From a virus, in the IMG/VR virus record IMGVR_UViG_3300009418_004726, positions 1 through 51,118 of that record: a DNA stretch of 51,118 bases, one strand, 5' to 3'. The notes under the pieces were generated by a model that was not told the DNA's origin, did no database searches, and saw only the letters and a list, made by a program, of their open reading frames with translations. This document shows, piece after piece, positions 25,901 through 34,082 of the stretch. The translations under genes and the position numbers were made by a program. Position 1 is the first letter of the stretch. Each line of letters begins with the position of its first letter.

Positions 25901-28900
25901 TAAAACATTGCCACAAGCTAGGATGTTCTCAAAATATGTTATGAACATTCTTTACAAAAACCTTTTTGAAGTAAGAAGAGGTGTATACGATTCGCCTCCA
26001 GACAATCTAATAGAATCTATAAAAAAGGTAAGGGATATACTAGAAATTTATGTTTTTCCAAGGGTTACAAATAATTTAATTCGTTCTTTAGGCGAGTATG
26101 TATCGCATTCAAAATATTTCGATACTAAGGAGATGTACAAATTAACACAAACATTGTGTGACCCAACAAAAATACCTTTTGATTTAATTGGTATTGGCGA
26201 AATTAAAGAACAAATTTCAAAACGCTATGTCCAGCATCGTAAAAGACTTCTCAAAGAAGAACAGCAAAATGAAAATAGTGAATTTGAAGATCCTCCCGGC
26301 AACGGACCTTTTGAATTCGCGATGATGGAAGGAACTGTAAAACTAATATTAAGAACATATTTGGCAGAATTATTAATACGTTCTATTTTTATATACGATA
26401 GATTCGTTTTTGAAGAAGTCATGGACAATGATATGTTTCTTGAATTGTTTGCAAAACAGTTTTTGATAGGCATAGAAAATTATATTGGTGAACAAGATCC
26501 TAAAGTATTCAAAAATATCTTTTTAAGAGAATGTAAATATCTAGCCAAATCTACATGGGATTCTGTTAGTCCAAAAAAATATCCAAAACAACAAGTTTTT
26601 AATGATAACACGGTTTTGATCAAACATCTTACTTCTATAGAAATTCAAGATATTGGGTCCAAAATCAATTCCTTATTTTCCCTCGATGCCGAGAAAATTA
26701 AGCCACTTAAAGAAGTATTCTTTGATGATTTAAAATATGGATTTTTAAGAAATTCTGGAATAAACTTTGGCCAAGACACTACGCCCACAAGTTATTATAT
26801 GTTCAATTATTCAGATTCATATAATTTAACGGAATTGGATCCCATTTCTGATATGGCTCAAAAGTCACAAATGACAATTGATCAAGCTTCAAAACAAGGC
26901 GCCGCTGGTCTTGACGACGCAGTTTATTTCGATGCAGACGAAAATGAGATGGATTTTCAAGCTTTTCCGTATGATAAAAACAAAACTACAAAGCTTGGTT
27001 TTGGTGAATTTGTTATTGAACCATATGTTAGGTTGGTTGACTGGGAAGTGGAAGAAGGCATTAATGCTGAGTTTCCTTTAACTGCTTTTGACAAAGCTTT
27101 CGGCCCGAATGGAAATTTAGAGGAGTTTGGACTTCCTGGATATACTAGAAAAGATTGGGCTAGAGGAGTACTTGGTCTTCGAGATTTACAAAAATTTGCA
27201 ATAGATTTGATGGAACACTTGAACCAATCAGCAGAAGATGCAGGTGACGGGGGTTGGGGCTTCTTACAACAATTCGGGCAACATAATTTTCCCCTAAGCG
27301 CCTTTTACAAAGAGTTGAAATGGGGTATACGACTTAACTTGATTATACCGGCTGATCCGGAATGGGATTCAGACCAAATTCCTTTTGAAAAATTAGAGGA
27401 AGCCTTTAATAAATTAATTAGCAGCACTGCTTACGAAAATCGATGGGTACCAGCAATACACAAATCCTATCGTGTTTGGCGCCAAAATAAAGAAAAGCTC
27501 AATAATCCAGATGCGGCCAAGGGAGGAGAAGACCCTTTTGTATGGGTAACCAAAAAAATTCCATACTTCGTTATGCCTTTGACTTATGAAGAAATGGATG
27601 CAGATGTCAATAAACCGGGCTCAGGAGCCGTCCTTGGTTTCGCAACCGATCTAGTAAGTCGTTCTTTCAAAGAATTAGCTGATCTAAAAGCCAAAAACTT
27701 TAATTTAGAGCTAGCAAGATACATTAAATATCCGTCAGACGCAGATGTATATAGAACCAAATTCAACATGGGTTACAGAGATCCAGCTTATCTTAAGTTT
27801 GAAGAAACAGTAGATATATATGACGGAGGTAAAGTAATTGGTGAAACAGCAGGTTCATTAGTACCAGTAGTTATACATAGTGATCGGCTGATGATGCCCG
27901 GGATCGCCGGCGATGTGTCAGATTTTGAGGGTATTACATCTGTCGAAGATTCATTAATTAATTATTATGGTGAAACATATGGCCTCGGGGCCAATCATGT
28001 TGCAAATTATTCATGGACAGATAAAGACGGCGACTTCCACCCAGCTGTTGGTAATGATCTCTTTGTATTAGGTAATTATTCCGAGAAAGCGTATGCGGAT
28101 CCTGATGGATACGGTGATAGTAAACGATGGACCAAGGCGCCCAATGGAAATGATAGCATCCACGATACATGGAATGCTCACGTTGGTTTATTAACAACAA
28201 AATACGCGAGAAATCAATTTGCACAATGGATGGGTATAGGCGTTGAATTAGACGAACAGCCTTTCACGAGAGACAACACAGAGATTTCAAGTATGCATCG
28301 AGAGCAGGACCGACCAGATTATAATCCTGCAAAACATCCTGGGCTGGTAGGCCGGCCAGATTTTAATGTAAAATTTATTATTGATTATGAAAGTAATATA
28401 CAAGAGGGAACATATCCACACGGAGCTTCCGACAATGCCGGTTGCAAAAAATTTACCTTTAAAGATTATCAAAAAATCTTTCCATCTATTGATGAAACAG
28501 CTTATTTGGATTACATATACAATTTCGGCATAGAAAGTACCGGGGTTAAAGTAGAGTATCTTGATTATGATTTTGAAAATGACGGCAAAAAATATGAAAA
28601 TATGCCACTAACCGATACTCACTTCAAGAACATGGCTGCATATAAAATGAGCAGGTGTAAAAAATCACCCTCTTGGAAACAAATCGGCGCGTCTTTTCCA
28701 GGCGGTAGCGAGGTTTCAAATTTAACCGAATGGTCAGCTGTTGGCCAAAAACAACTAATAAAGCCGGCCGGTATGACAATATATGATATTTATCCACCAA
28801 ATTATTACAATTGGAATCAGGTTGCCACTGATAATCAAGAAACATTTTTAAAGTACCTTATTAGCAAATTCGCCCAACCGGCCGACGGCGGGTCCTTAGC

Positions 28901-31784
28901 AACTCTTAATAAAGGCGTAATCCAGGACCAAATTAAATATTGTATAAATGAGGTGGTCGATGAGCCCATCAATACGCAAGCTGAATTTGAATCATGGAAA
29001 GAAAATAATAAGGTCAAGCTTGATCAACTTTTTGATTGTATTAATAACGGATTTGGTACCTTAAATGCAGTTTATGAAACTGCCTACAAAATGCATCCGT
29101 ATAAACACCCGGGTGGCATGCCCATGTCTGTTATCAACAGATCCGAGGATTACAACGCCGATATGATCGCCCAACATTTGTCGACGGGGTACCTTAACAC
29201 GCTATATTTACATACCGGCATTTTTACAAATCAAGTTTTTAGTGATTATAAAAAAACATCTTTATATGGCGATGGGGAATCTACAGATAACGTATTACAA
29301 GAATTTTATGGCTTTAATAGGGAAGAGTCCCTCAACAACCCGGAACTGGATTCTGTCTCTAGCCCCGCAGAATATCGACCACATTCAGATAATATTGATA
29401 CCCGTAGTCATCTCAAAGATTCGTATTGGTCGATGACCACCGCGGGCTATTCTTGGAGTAAATATCTTCGTTGGAGCCCAGGCTACAATTCGTTAGCCGG
29501 CTCAAACTTCAAAATTCCTGGCATTGGACCCGCAAGTTCTCTGGAGCCTTCACAAATATGGGTTAAACATGCAGATAGCATAGATTTTAGAGAATTAGTT
29601 AACAAGAAAACTGATTACCTTTTGGAGAGAGTCGGTTTTATGCCTTCTTTTTATTCCGGTTATAAAGTTCCTCTTTCGATTACAGAAGGTACCCAAAAAG
29701 AATTCCCAATTTTTGATGCAGCAAGTTCGACTTACAAGGATGAAGATGAAAATGATGAAGGTCTACAATCCAAATCTTCTTTGGTGGAAATATTACGTTC
29801 CGAAACTGATGTTGTTATCAAGTTCTTGGATCAAGAATGGAATGACGACCTCAACATCGCCAAGCCCGGGGACGGTATCATAGCAAGCAAAACACCTGAT
29901 GACAAAAAGAAATATCCAAGATCCAAGTTAGATATCTGGAGAGTCAAGATTGAACATAAAACAAAGAACCCATTCGTACCAGATTTTACAATTACTGAAG
30001 AAGATATTTTGTCTGGCAAAGTTAATGTTGTCACTGAGGAATATATCAAAGGTCCGAGCGGAAAGGTGTCTAAAGATATAGTCAATAGAACACTTCAAGT
30101 TGATGAAGACATGTTAATGTCTCGTCAAGGATCCATGTTCCGCAAACAAGAAGGCCTTCCGGCAAAGTTGGAAGACGAAACTCCATTATTTTTAGATGAT
30201 GACAACACTTGGGGTGGTGATACATATGTTGGTCTTTTCCCAGCGCAAGAGGACTTAGGAAAATTTAAAAAATTAATACAAGCGCTTAATGTGAACCACG
30301 TAACAACTACAAGAAAAGTTATGCAAGAAGCTTCCCAGCCTGAACCAACTAAAGATTATGTATACGTTGACACTGTTGCTAAAACACCTTTGTCGGAAGC
30401 AAACGAGTACACTGGTTTAAGTGTTGAAATTTTAGATCTTTTATTTGGTGGTTCTTCTACCGCCTCAAATAGTGTTATTAATCCCTTGGTAATTAATGAA
30501 TCTTCACAATTTGGTAAAGGAAACGCCGGCCCGTTCGACGGCGCCGGGAAAACGAAATGGGGCGCCCACGCAAAACAATTTTTAGCTAGTATATCATCTG
30601 CTCAAGATATTCTTAAGTTGTCTAAATTATATTATATTTCTGCAGGTTTGGGCCAGAGAGACATTTTGGGAAATTGGAGCCAACCCAAGCAGCAAGGAGA
30701 CATCTTTGAAAATTATATTGGAGAATACAAAGATCTACCACCCAGTGTAAAACAATATTATGTGGAAACAGTTTCGAACGATGAGGCAATAAATGGAAAA
30801 GCCGCTGTTGAACTCAAAATTAAGATGCGAAAAAGCAATTATGCAACGACCAATCAACCCGGGTTGGGATTTGAAAACGTTTATCTTGAGGAAGAGGACA
30901 AAGCAGAAGATGGCATAGAATTTAATATTAAATTATATCAAGTTAGACTCCGCTCCGCCAATGCGTTGAAACTGGGCGATATAGAGTATGGTTCCAAAAT
31001 GGAAATTAAAGAACTGGTTCAAGAAAACGATGGTTCAACTTTTATAAAAGAATTTTTTGTTGGTGATTTAATTGAAAAACAACAAAAAGAAAAAGCCGGC
31101 GATCTAACGGGAGTAACAAGCATATATGATTATTTGAAAGATAAAATGATAAATGGTCCTGATGGGAAAGGTTCACCACAATTTCAACTTCTGTTTAATT
31201 ATATCTTCCCGCTTAAACAATATGCATCATTTATTACCGTATACACGTTATTTTATAGTTTATATAGGAAAGGTACTGCCTTTGACACTAATCAAAAAAT
31301 GCAGAGACTCTTCACAAATACAAAAGTTGATTTATTTGATTTGTTTGAGCTTTTATCTTCAGGCGGAGACCCTTATAAAAAATTCGGTTTAAGCAACTTA
31401 GAAGAAAACGTGATTAACACTAGACAGGCGGATGCTTTCAAAAAGTATGGCTCAAAGGGCATCTCAGCCTTCCAAGAAAAACAAAATCAAATTCTTGAAC
31501 AAATAAGGTCTGAAGGACTAGAACCTGGCTTCTTCGCGCCATTCACTCAAAAAGATCATTCTGGTTTGGCACATGATAATATAAGAATGTTATTTGAAAT
31601 ACTGGCTAATATGATAGATCCGGGCTTTGATACTTTCCCGATTACTCCAATTGGCTGGGTGGCGCTCGCTATGCGCAGATCATCACGAGAATTAGAACAA
31701 GGAACAGAATTGGGCCCACCGACTTTTGACTCTCTTGATCCATCACAACCAATAACAGATACGGACCTATGCAAAAATGAATAA
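19947..31784 (+). CDS. Giant 3945-aa virion structural protein
   Basis: One uninterrupted frame fills 11.8 kb. It lies between the spike-like gene and the gp25-like gene, so a baseplate or tail-associated virion role is the best reading. I recognise no enzymatic motif. Features are a globular N-terminus (FQWPGMETVPEYNPLLFG, about 30-50) and proline-rich linkers (TPSNPPTADLSLPSP near 330, QAPPPGKNSSQQPP near 690). Helix-rich middle segments and long Tyr/Trp/Gly/Asp-rich stretches around 2600-3200 follow. No signal peptide or clear transmembrane helices are seen. It is too unlike a coiled-coil tape measure to call it one, and tape measures normally precede the hub genes. Many short antisense frames inside it are shadows. 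The start ATG 19947 has no strong ribosome site. Confidence 0.7.
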   Translation: MVEILKKHEVSTLYKITENTFDLMKQDNNVWPGVPFHKFQWPGMETVPEYNPLLFGLLINSSDMIQDFLRPGAVVKFVSNIVIINTNGDKEVNNDYILVRLIYARSAIEHVIPETDEVVYPLIPTQMAGENEMAYIDEYVGIVKKKYFENFVMDPSHTFYDKLQEAHKQNKVNKELEEKIRAKPVYTLKNLKKFWWLPWGKESKYRGTETFNRDNLVTAFPDQGIVWDSNITWKVKIIQYASYFDRSSVCGENPDSSCPLALVARIDDKHQHGSAADWANADDESTWLPQKDVDEKVTPNARYGYVFRSLLKAAQGEGTYVTPSNPPTADLSLPSPASTGQQPPGAAIDKAESIGKDENKCKYYVKVKVTYQGTEEQLKNDKLLDTALRIYAFEELLRNYNKIAVYNPGAWATKDSGDTSYKPEEKKILNEAYVSCQVEEKKKVTSPNGKATVLISVSSGLFDKIPDRPSLTPWVSQSASDLRCRLFLKKEGVTFEEIITSEKDASTYITTRFSLEDVEQMAETYVNVFHRRYVSEYMEYINLVSIDFQMEADYLMKFVNGIKKLARDNNLDITNRPGKNSIIDVIFDKDYRVKNVIYSKEGPWNGELYQFKIGTPSFISSANNKSTNKLIYDLCSSSVVNDPATGHDNPTVVQSQAASKPTLGILGYFQVLHKTFSDPPSTILQAPPPGKNSSQQPPIIFNLNDFFKTVYPSPNPRVEIKPTISRRTYTPPDTEEAKFPTGPKSLAQRQREDKSITAVIKREGKNLKKTKGSIFPKETNKFVGDLVKSKSAFNMILHSETFFGPKGLYQQLLNKTNLHVWLKSVFECAGYDLKGDDLFEVLCNIVLKNLPWEKIKDEVLMNLNEATGEVTNWCNNALEDIYEEISSPMGAQDFDLDKAMQGLGDVLKYADPKWYPGFDKTTQLYNSLNMGKTPVGSGGSSPTFGGKSTSLSKCADMAPEEPKFPPGVKPNPNTPEIEIPYLAHESFKASHPGVYSSGTAVYKWKIFLNYKFSTADPAVLGDAAKYAFTEDDFKKFGTKFDKKTQLATEKYSYIFRSNWVPTDNDKLGTNNGIVSLAAFREATSWWATVSQEEIQKYESSVKQSYVDDSERFAVEKLKKLLNEIPAKFGIDTLSLLMANHNIVINQNITAKRIIDGSKVITTMVMLNVISKSASVNTPSSQNTILGELLMSPESHDASLNQQAESIVEKLKENLQAAFKDLGISDAVIDTDNITVTYESSDFDKLVSGINQETGETVKYHSFLSQPQVPTDFQSWKSNLNGYINAGAFSKEGQIRLVTNVVNNFNLNLATLVTSHCNPEFLCKHLEKYILDLMGFFETGDLSKLGLGKLSDFFKNFSITDLLGDIGKLWVAAILKQIDQSLLETFKWLARYIQLNCELMMSEAGQEVQEAINKLDDGIGKDFAKFGTGLFNLNTEPDPEEANNVIEMVFPYVAPPPEEATIDSYNFEGVDNFRIEEPRYDKVDVNKAQMLKEARKFVELLRPQEKESVEAALKEIQSFLYKVLLTLTSKKLVALFSGNGSLEQMEDLLLLIEDKYPSLNKILDSPMAVGSFFNFIGATVDLELFINTMVSRKIIQDSCELKDLSDDIKILSSKAILALEEQNRIRNEYIAKIADLAIDNGALGGPPKSIGIDYDLIGFPDNIPYLDYTMTTLRDGILDSVEMSYRSDIKNLRAIFLEFKVTLDDGDGNVFNGFSELAGSLNAKGESAAEIYDSYLNALSDHIGPGNNAGVNFGKDGKEYTLSMKIPSELYPQLQEALAGSLDGVPENVYKIAGVNGPNSPKEQRVDIFPSLDYNADEFQPLHETFIKSPDELQGNVQNANFAFVMAIDTDHNEKSINFITQWETINYKNYIVLDPFKNHATMASVISNAASGKYTTAAINNEHVMFSWKSGLYTSPADMFNTETTKTYTYGDPCSIEDLNIPHDILEETNFKKLPDDAFPEIKDPLLGNIAENFPLDVGDFNTNNKTLPQARMFSKYVMNILYKNLFEVRRGVYDSPPDNLIESIKKVRDILEIYVFPRVTNNLIRSLGEYVSHSKYFDTKEMYKLTQTLCDPTKIPFDLIGIGEIKEQISKRYVQHRKRLLKEEQQNENSEFEDPPGNGPFEFAMMEGTVKLILRTYLAELLIRSIFIYDRFVFEEVMDNDMFLELFAKQFLIGIENYIGEQDPKVFKNIFLRECKYLAKSTWDSVSPKKYPKQQVFNDNTVLIKHLTSIEIQDIGSKINSLFSLDAEKIKPLKEVFFDDLKYGFLRNSGINFGQDTTPTSYYMFNYSDSYNLTELDPISDMAQKSQMTIDQASKQGAAGLDDAVYFDADENEMDFQAFPYDKNKTTKLGFGEFVIEPYVRLVDWEVEEGINAEFPLTAFDKAFGPNGNLEEFGLPGYTRKDWARGVLGLRDLQKFAIDLMEHLNQSAEDAGDGGWGFLQQFGQHNFPLSAFYKELKWGIRLNLIIPADPEWDSDQIPFEKLEEAFNKLISSTAYENRWVPAIHKSYRVWRQNKEKLNNPDAAKGGEDPFVWVTKKIPYFVMPLTYEEMDADVNKPGSGAVLGFATDLVSRSFKELADLKAKNFNLELARYIKYPSDADVYRTKFNMGYRDPAYLKFEETVDIYDGGKVIGETAGSLVPVVIHSDRLMMPGIAGDVSDFEGITSVEDSLINYYGETYGLGANHVANYSWTDKDGDFHPAVGNDLFVLGNYSEKAYADPDGYGDSKRWTKAPNGNDSIHDTWNAHVGLLTTKYARNQFAQWMGIGVELDEQPFTRDNTEISSMHREQDRPDYNPAKHPGLVGRPDFNVKFIIDYESNIQEGTYPHGASDNAGCKKFTFKDYQKIFPSIDETAYLDYIYNFGIESTGVKVEYLDYDFENDGKKYENMPLTDTHFKNMAAYKMSRCKKSPSWKQIGASFPGGSEVSNLTEWSAVGQKQLIKPAGMTIYDIYPPNYYNWNQVATDNQETFLKYLISKFAQPADGGSLATLNKGVIQDQIKYCINEVVDEPINTQAEFESWKENNKVKLDQLFDCINNGFGTLNAVYETAYKMHPYKHPGGMPMSVINRSEDYNADMIAQHLSTGYLNTLYLHTGIFTNQVFSDYKKTSLYGDGESTDNVLQEFYGFNREESLNNPELDSVSSPAEYRPHSDNIDTRSHLKDSYWSMTTAGYSWSKYLRWSPGYNSLAGSNFKIPGIGPASSLEPSQIWVKHADSIDFRELVNKKTDYLLERVGFMPSFYSGYKVPLSITEGTQKEFPIFDAASSTYKDEDENDEGLQSKSSLVEILRSETDVVIKFLDQEWNDDLNIAKPGDGIIASKTPDDKKKYPRSKLDIWRVKIEHKTKNPFVPDFTITEEDILSGKVNVVTEEYIKGPSGKVSKDIVNRTLQVDEDMLMSRQGSMFRKQEGLPAKLEDETPLFLDDDNTWGGDTYVGLFPAQEDLGKFKKLIQALNVNHVTTTRKVMQEASQPEPTKDYVYVDTVAKTPLSEANEYTGLSVEILDLLFGGSSTASNSVINPLVINESSQFGKGNAGPFDGAGKTKWGAHAKQFLASISSAQDILKLSKLYYISAGLGQRDILGNWSQPKQQGDIFENYIGEYKDLPPSVKQYYVETVSNDEAINGKAAVELKIKMRKSNYATTNQPGLGFENVYLEEEDKAEDGIEFNIKLYQVRLRSANALKLGDIEYGSKMEIKELVQENDGSTFIKEFFVGDLIEKQQKEKAGDLTGVTSIYDYLKDKMINGPDGKGSPQFQLLFNYIFPLKQYASFITVYTLFYSLYRKGTAFDTNQKMQRLFTNTKVDLFDLFELLSSGGDPYKKFGLSNLEENVINTRQADAFKKYGSKGISAFQEKQNQILEQIRSEGLEPGFFAPFTQKDHSGLAHDNIRMLFEILANMIDPGFDTFPITPIGWVALAMRRSSRELEQGTELGPPTFDSLDPSQPITDTDLCKNE

Positions 31785-31834
31785 AATATGTCAATATTTA
31801 TATGAATTTATAATTACGTATAAGGAGTTGTATT
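31785..31834 (+). promoter_or_regulatory. AT-rich leader before gp25-like gene
   Basis: This 50-base gap is the longest in the window. It holds TATAAT at 31809-31814 and a good ribosome site, AAGGAG, at 31822-31827 before ATG 31835. TATTTATA at 31795-31802 is TATAAATA read on the opposite strand, where no gene exists. No convincing -35 element or GC-rich terminator hairpin is present. A promoter for the wedge genes is possible but unproven. Confidence 0.25.
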
Positions 31835-32269
31835 ATGTCTAAAATTGGTTATTCTCCATCTTTGCCTTTAGATTATGATAAAGATAACGGCCCGTATAGC
31901 ATGTTGAATACTTTAGATGGGATCATAAAACAAAATCTTAAAATGCTTTTATTGACTGCTCCTGGCGAAAGAATAATGATGCCAGATTATGGCGTAGGGC
32001 TTAGAAATTATTTATTTATGGAAAATACTATAGTTGTGAAAGAAGACATTGAAAGTAGAATTTTACAACAAGTTGATATCTTTATGCCATTTTTAAAGAA
32101 TATAAATATTGATGTTAAAGATTCCAACAGTACCGATTCTAATGCGATTTCTGTGAGAGTTTCATTTTTTGTTGGGCCTCTAGGAAAAGAAGGCTATGTT
32201 GAATTAGTTTTGAGCCCAAGTATAACATCTTCAGGTGAGATAAAATCAATTTTAGACCAAACAATTTAG
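31835..32269 (+). CDS. gp25: Baseplate wedge protein, gp25/GPW-like
   Basis: This 144-aa protein has the length and signature of the GPW/gp25 family. LLLTAPGERIMMPDYGVGL (about residues 38-56) matches the consensus llT..GER.m.P.fG.gl, and the segment before it (DGIIKQNLKMLL) is the expected helix. In contractile tails this protein joins the sheath-proximal baseplate to the wedge and starts sheath polymerisation. AAGGAG precedes ATG 31835. It is followed 13 bases later by the gp6/J-like gene, the standard order in T4-like and P2-like baseplates, which strengthens both calls. Some members were once described as lysozymes, but no lysozyme active site is visible here. Confidence 0.9.
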   Translation: MSKIGYSPSLPLDYDKDNGPYSMLNTLDGIIKQNLKMLLLTAPGERIMMPDYGVGLRNYLFMENTIVVKEDIESRILQQVDIFMPFLKNINIDVKDSNSTDSNAISVRVSFFVGPLGKEGYVELVLSPSITSSGEIKSILDQTI

Positions 32270-32282
32270 GTGGAAATAAAAA

Positions 32283-34082
32283 ATGCTAAGTGGAAAAAAA
32301 CTAAATATAAAATATACTAATCGCGAATACGACTCAATTAAGGATGATTTGATTAGTTATGCAAAAAAATATTATCCCGAACAATTTAAAGATTTTAATG
32401 AAGGATCGTTTGGTTCCTTGATGGTCGATTTGATTTCGTATGTTGGAGATTCATTATCTTTTGCAGTGGATTATCATGTTAATGAAAGTTTTCTTCAAAA
32501 TTCTTTTGAACTTAAAAATGTTTTGCGCCATGCAAGACAATTAGGGTACAAGCATAAGCCAGTCGCAAATTCTTTTGGAGTCGTTGACTTGTTTGTTTTA
32601 GTAGATGCAGATTCGGGCGCCCACGCACCCGTTACAGATTACTTGCCGATAGTTAAACGCGGCAGTGCTTTCTCAACCCCCGCAGGCAAAAACTTTACTT
32701 TAACAGAGGACGTTAACTTCGCTTCCACTAATACTATTTTTAAAGTTGCTAAAACAAATGCTAACAAAATACCAACTCATTATGTGTTGAAGAATTCCGG
32801 TCAGGTAGTCTCGGGCCAATTAATAACAAATGAATTTACAGTTGGAGAATTTATTCGTTTTTATAAACTTTCTTTGGGTGATACAAATATAACAGAGATT
32901 GCATCAGTTTTTGATGAAAGCGGGAACGAATATTTCGAAGTAGAATATTTGTCCCAAGATGTGATTTATAGGACTTCTACAAATTCAGATCCATCTACTT
33001 TACTGGATGCTCCTTCAGTTTTAAAACCAATGGCCGTACCAAGAAGGTTTGTTGTTGAGCGCGACGAATTCAACATTCCGTATCTTCAATTCGGGACTGT
33101 TTCAAACAATGATGTGTTGAACAAAGAGTTTGTAGATCCAAATGAAGTTGTAATGCAGTTACATGCAAGAGACTATATATCAGATAATTCATATGATCCA
33201 AAGAACATGTTCGTTAATGATAAGTTTGGAATCGGGCCATCTAATACTACTTTAACAGTCACATATAGAACGACAGTGGTTGAAAATGTCAACGCTTCTG
33301 CAAATTCCATTACACAGATAACAAATGCAGAATTTTCGTTTAAAAATGAAACATCTATTCCTGCCGGCACTAGATCCTCTATTATTTCTAGTTTGGAGGC
33401 AAATAATCCTTCTCCTATTATTGGTGATATTAACGAAATAACAATCGACGAAGCCCGAACAATGGCATACGACAGTTTTTCTACACAGAATAGAGCTGTT
33501 ACAAAAAATGATTATATCAGCATAATTTATAGAATGCCCCGCGCCCTTGGCGCAATTAAAAGAGCGAATGTATTTCAAGATAATGATGCTTATAAAAGAA
33601 ACATTAATATTTATGTTCTTTCTGAAGACACAAGTCAAAACCTAATTCGAACTTCTTCAATTATTAAAAATAATTTGAAATCTTATCTTAATTTAAATAA
33701 AATGATAAATGATTCAATTGATATTCTTGATGCGCACGTTGTTAACTTGGGCATTAATTTTACGATTGTTTCACAAACAAGTGTTGATAAACATGATGCT
33801 CTTATTGCCGCTTTGAGTCATCTAAAGAAAGAATTATTATCTCCTAAAATGAACATTGGTGAACCTTTCTATGTTACAGAAGTGTATAGAATTTTAAAAG
33901 AAGTTGATGAAGTATTAGATGTGGTCGACGTAAAAATTGTTAATAAAACATCAACAAATCATTCTGGTGTGTATTATAATGTTAAACAGAATACTAGCCC
34001 GGATGGTCGTATTGTTAATTCAAAAGAAAATATATGCTTTGAGATCAAATTTGGGGATGATATTAAGGGAGCGGTCATATAA
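32283..34082 (+). CDS. gp6: Baseplate wedge protein, gp6/J-like
   Basis: This 599-aa protein has TAGGTGG before ATG 32283. The N-terminus (YTNREYDSIKDDLISYAKKY, then GSFGSLMVDLISYVGD) is typical of T4 gp6 and baseplate J proteins in marine myoviruses, as is the ELKNVLRHARQLGYKHKP helix. The central region has the J core, with TIDEARTMAYDSFSTQNRAV followed by NDYISIIYRMP. The C-terminal half has the repeat of ferredoxin-like strands ending in FEIKFGDDIKG. The family forms the dimeric ring that holds the wedges together. The stop overlaps the next ATG by one base. Confidence 0.85.
   Translation: MLSGKKLNIKYTNREYDSIKDDLISYAKKYYPEQFKDFNEGSFGSLMVDLISYVGDSLSFAVDYHVNESFLQNSFELKNVLRHARQLGYKHKPVANSFGVVDLFVLVDADSGAHAPVTDYLPIVKRGSAFSTPAGKNFTLTEDVNFASTNTIFKVAKTNANKIPTHYVLKNSGQVVSGQLITNEFTVGEFIRFYKLSLGDTNITEIASVFDESGNEYFEVEYLSQDVIYRTSTNSDPSTLLDAPSVLKPMAVPRRFVVERDEFNIPYLQFGTVSNNDVLNKEFVDPNEVVMQLHARDYISDNSYDPKNMFVNDKFGIGPSNTTLTVTYRTTVVENVNASANSITQITNAEFSFKNETSIPAGTRSSIISSLEANNPSPIIGDINEITIDEARTMAYDSFSTQNRAVTKNDYISIIYRMPRALGAIKRANVFQDNDAYKRNINIYVLSEDTSQNLIRTSSIIKNNLKSYLNLNKMINDSIDILDAHVVNLGINFTIVSQTSVDKHDALIAALSHLKKELLSPKMNIGEPFYVTEVYRILKEVDEVLDVVDVKIVNKTSTNHSGVYYNVKQNTSPDGRIVNSKENICFEIKFGDDIKGAVI

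Noticed and set aside
19947-31784. The 3945-aa gene as a tape measure protein
   Set aside because: I see no long coiled-coil or hydrophobic repeat pattern, and the gene follows the spike-like gene and not tail tube genes.
31795-31802. TATTTATA, a late-promoter core on the minus strand
   Set aside because: There is no minus-strand gene to drive, and the octamer is frequent by chance in this AT-rich DNA.
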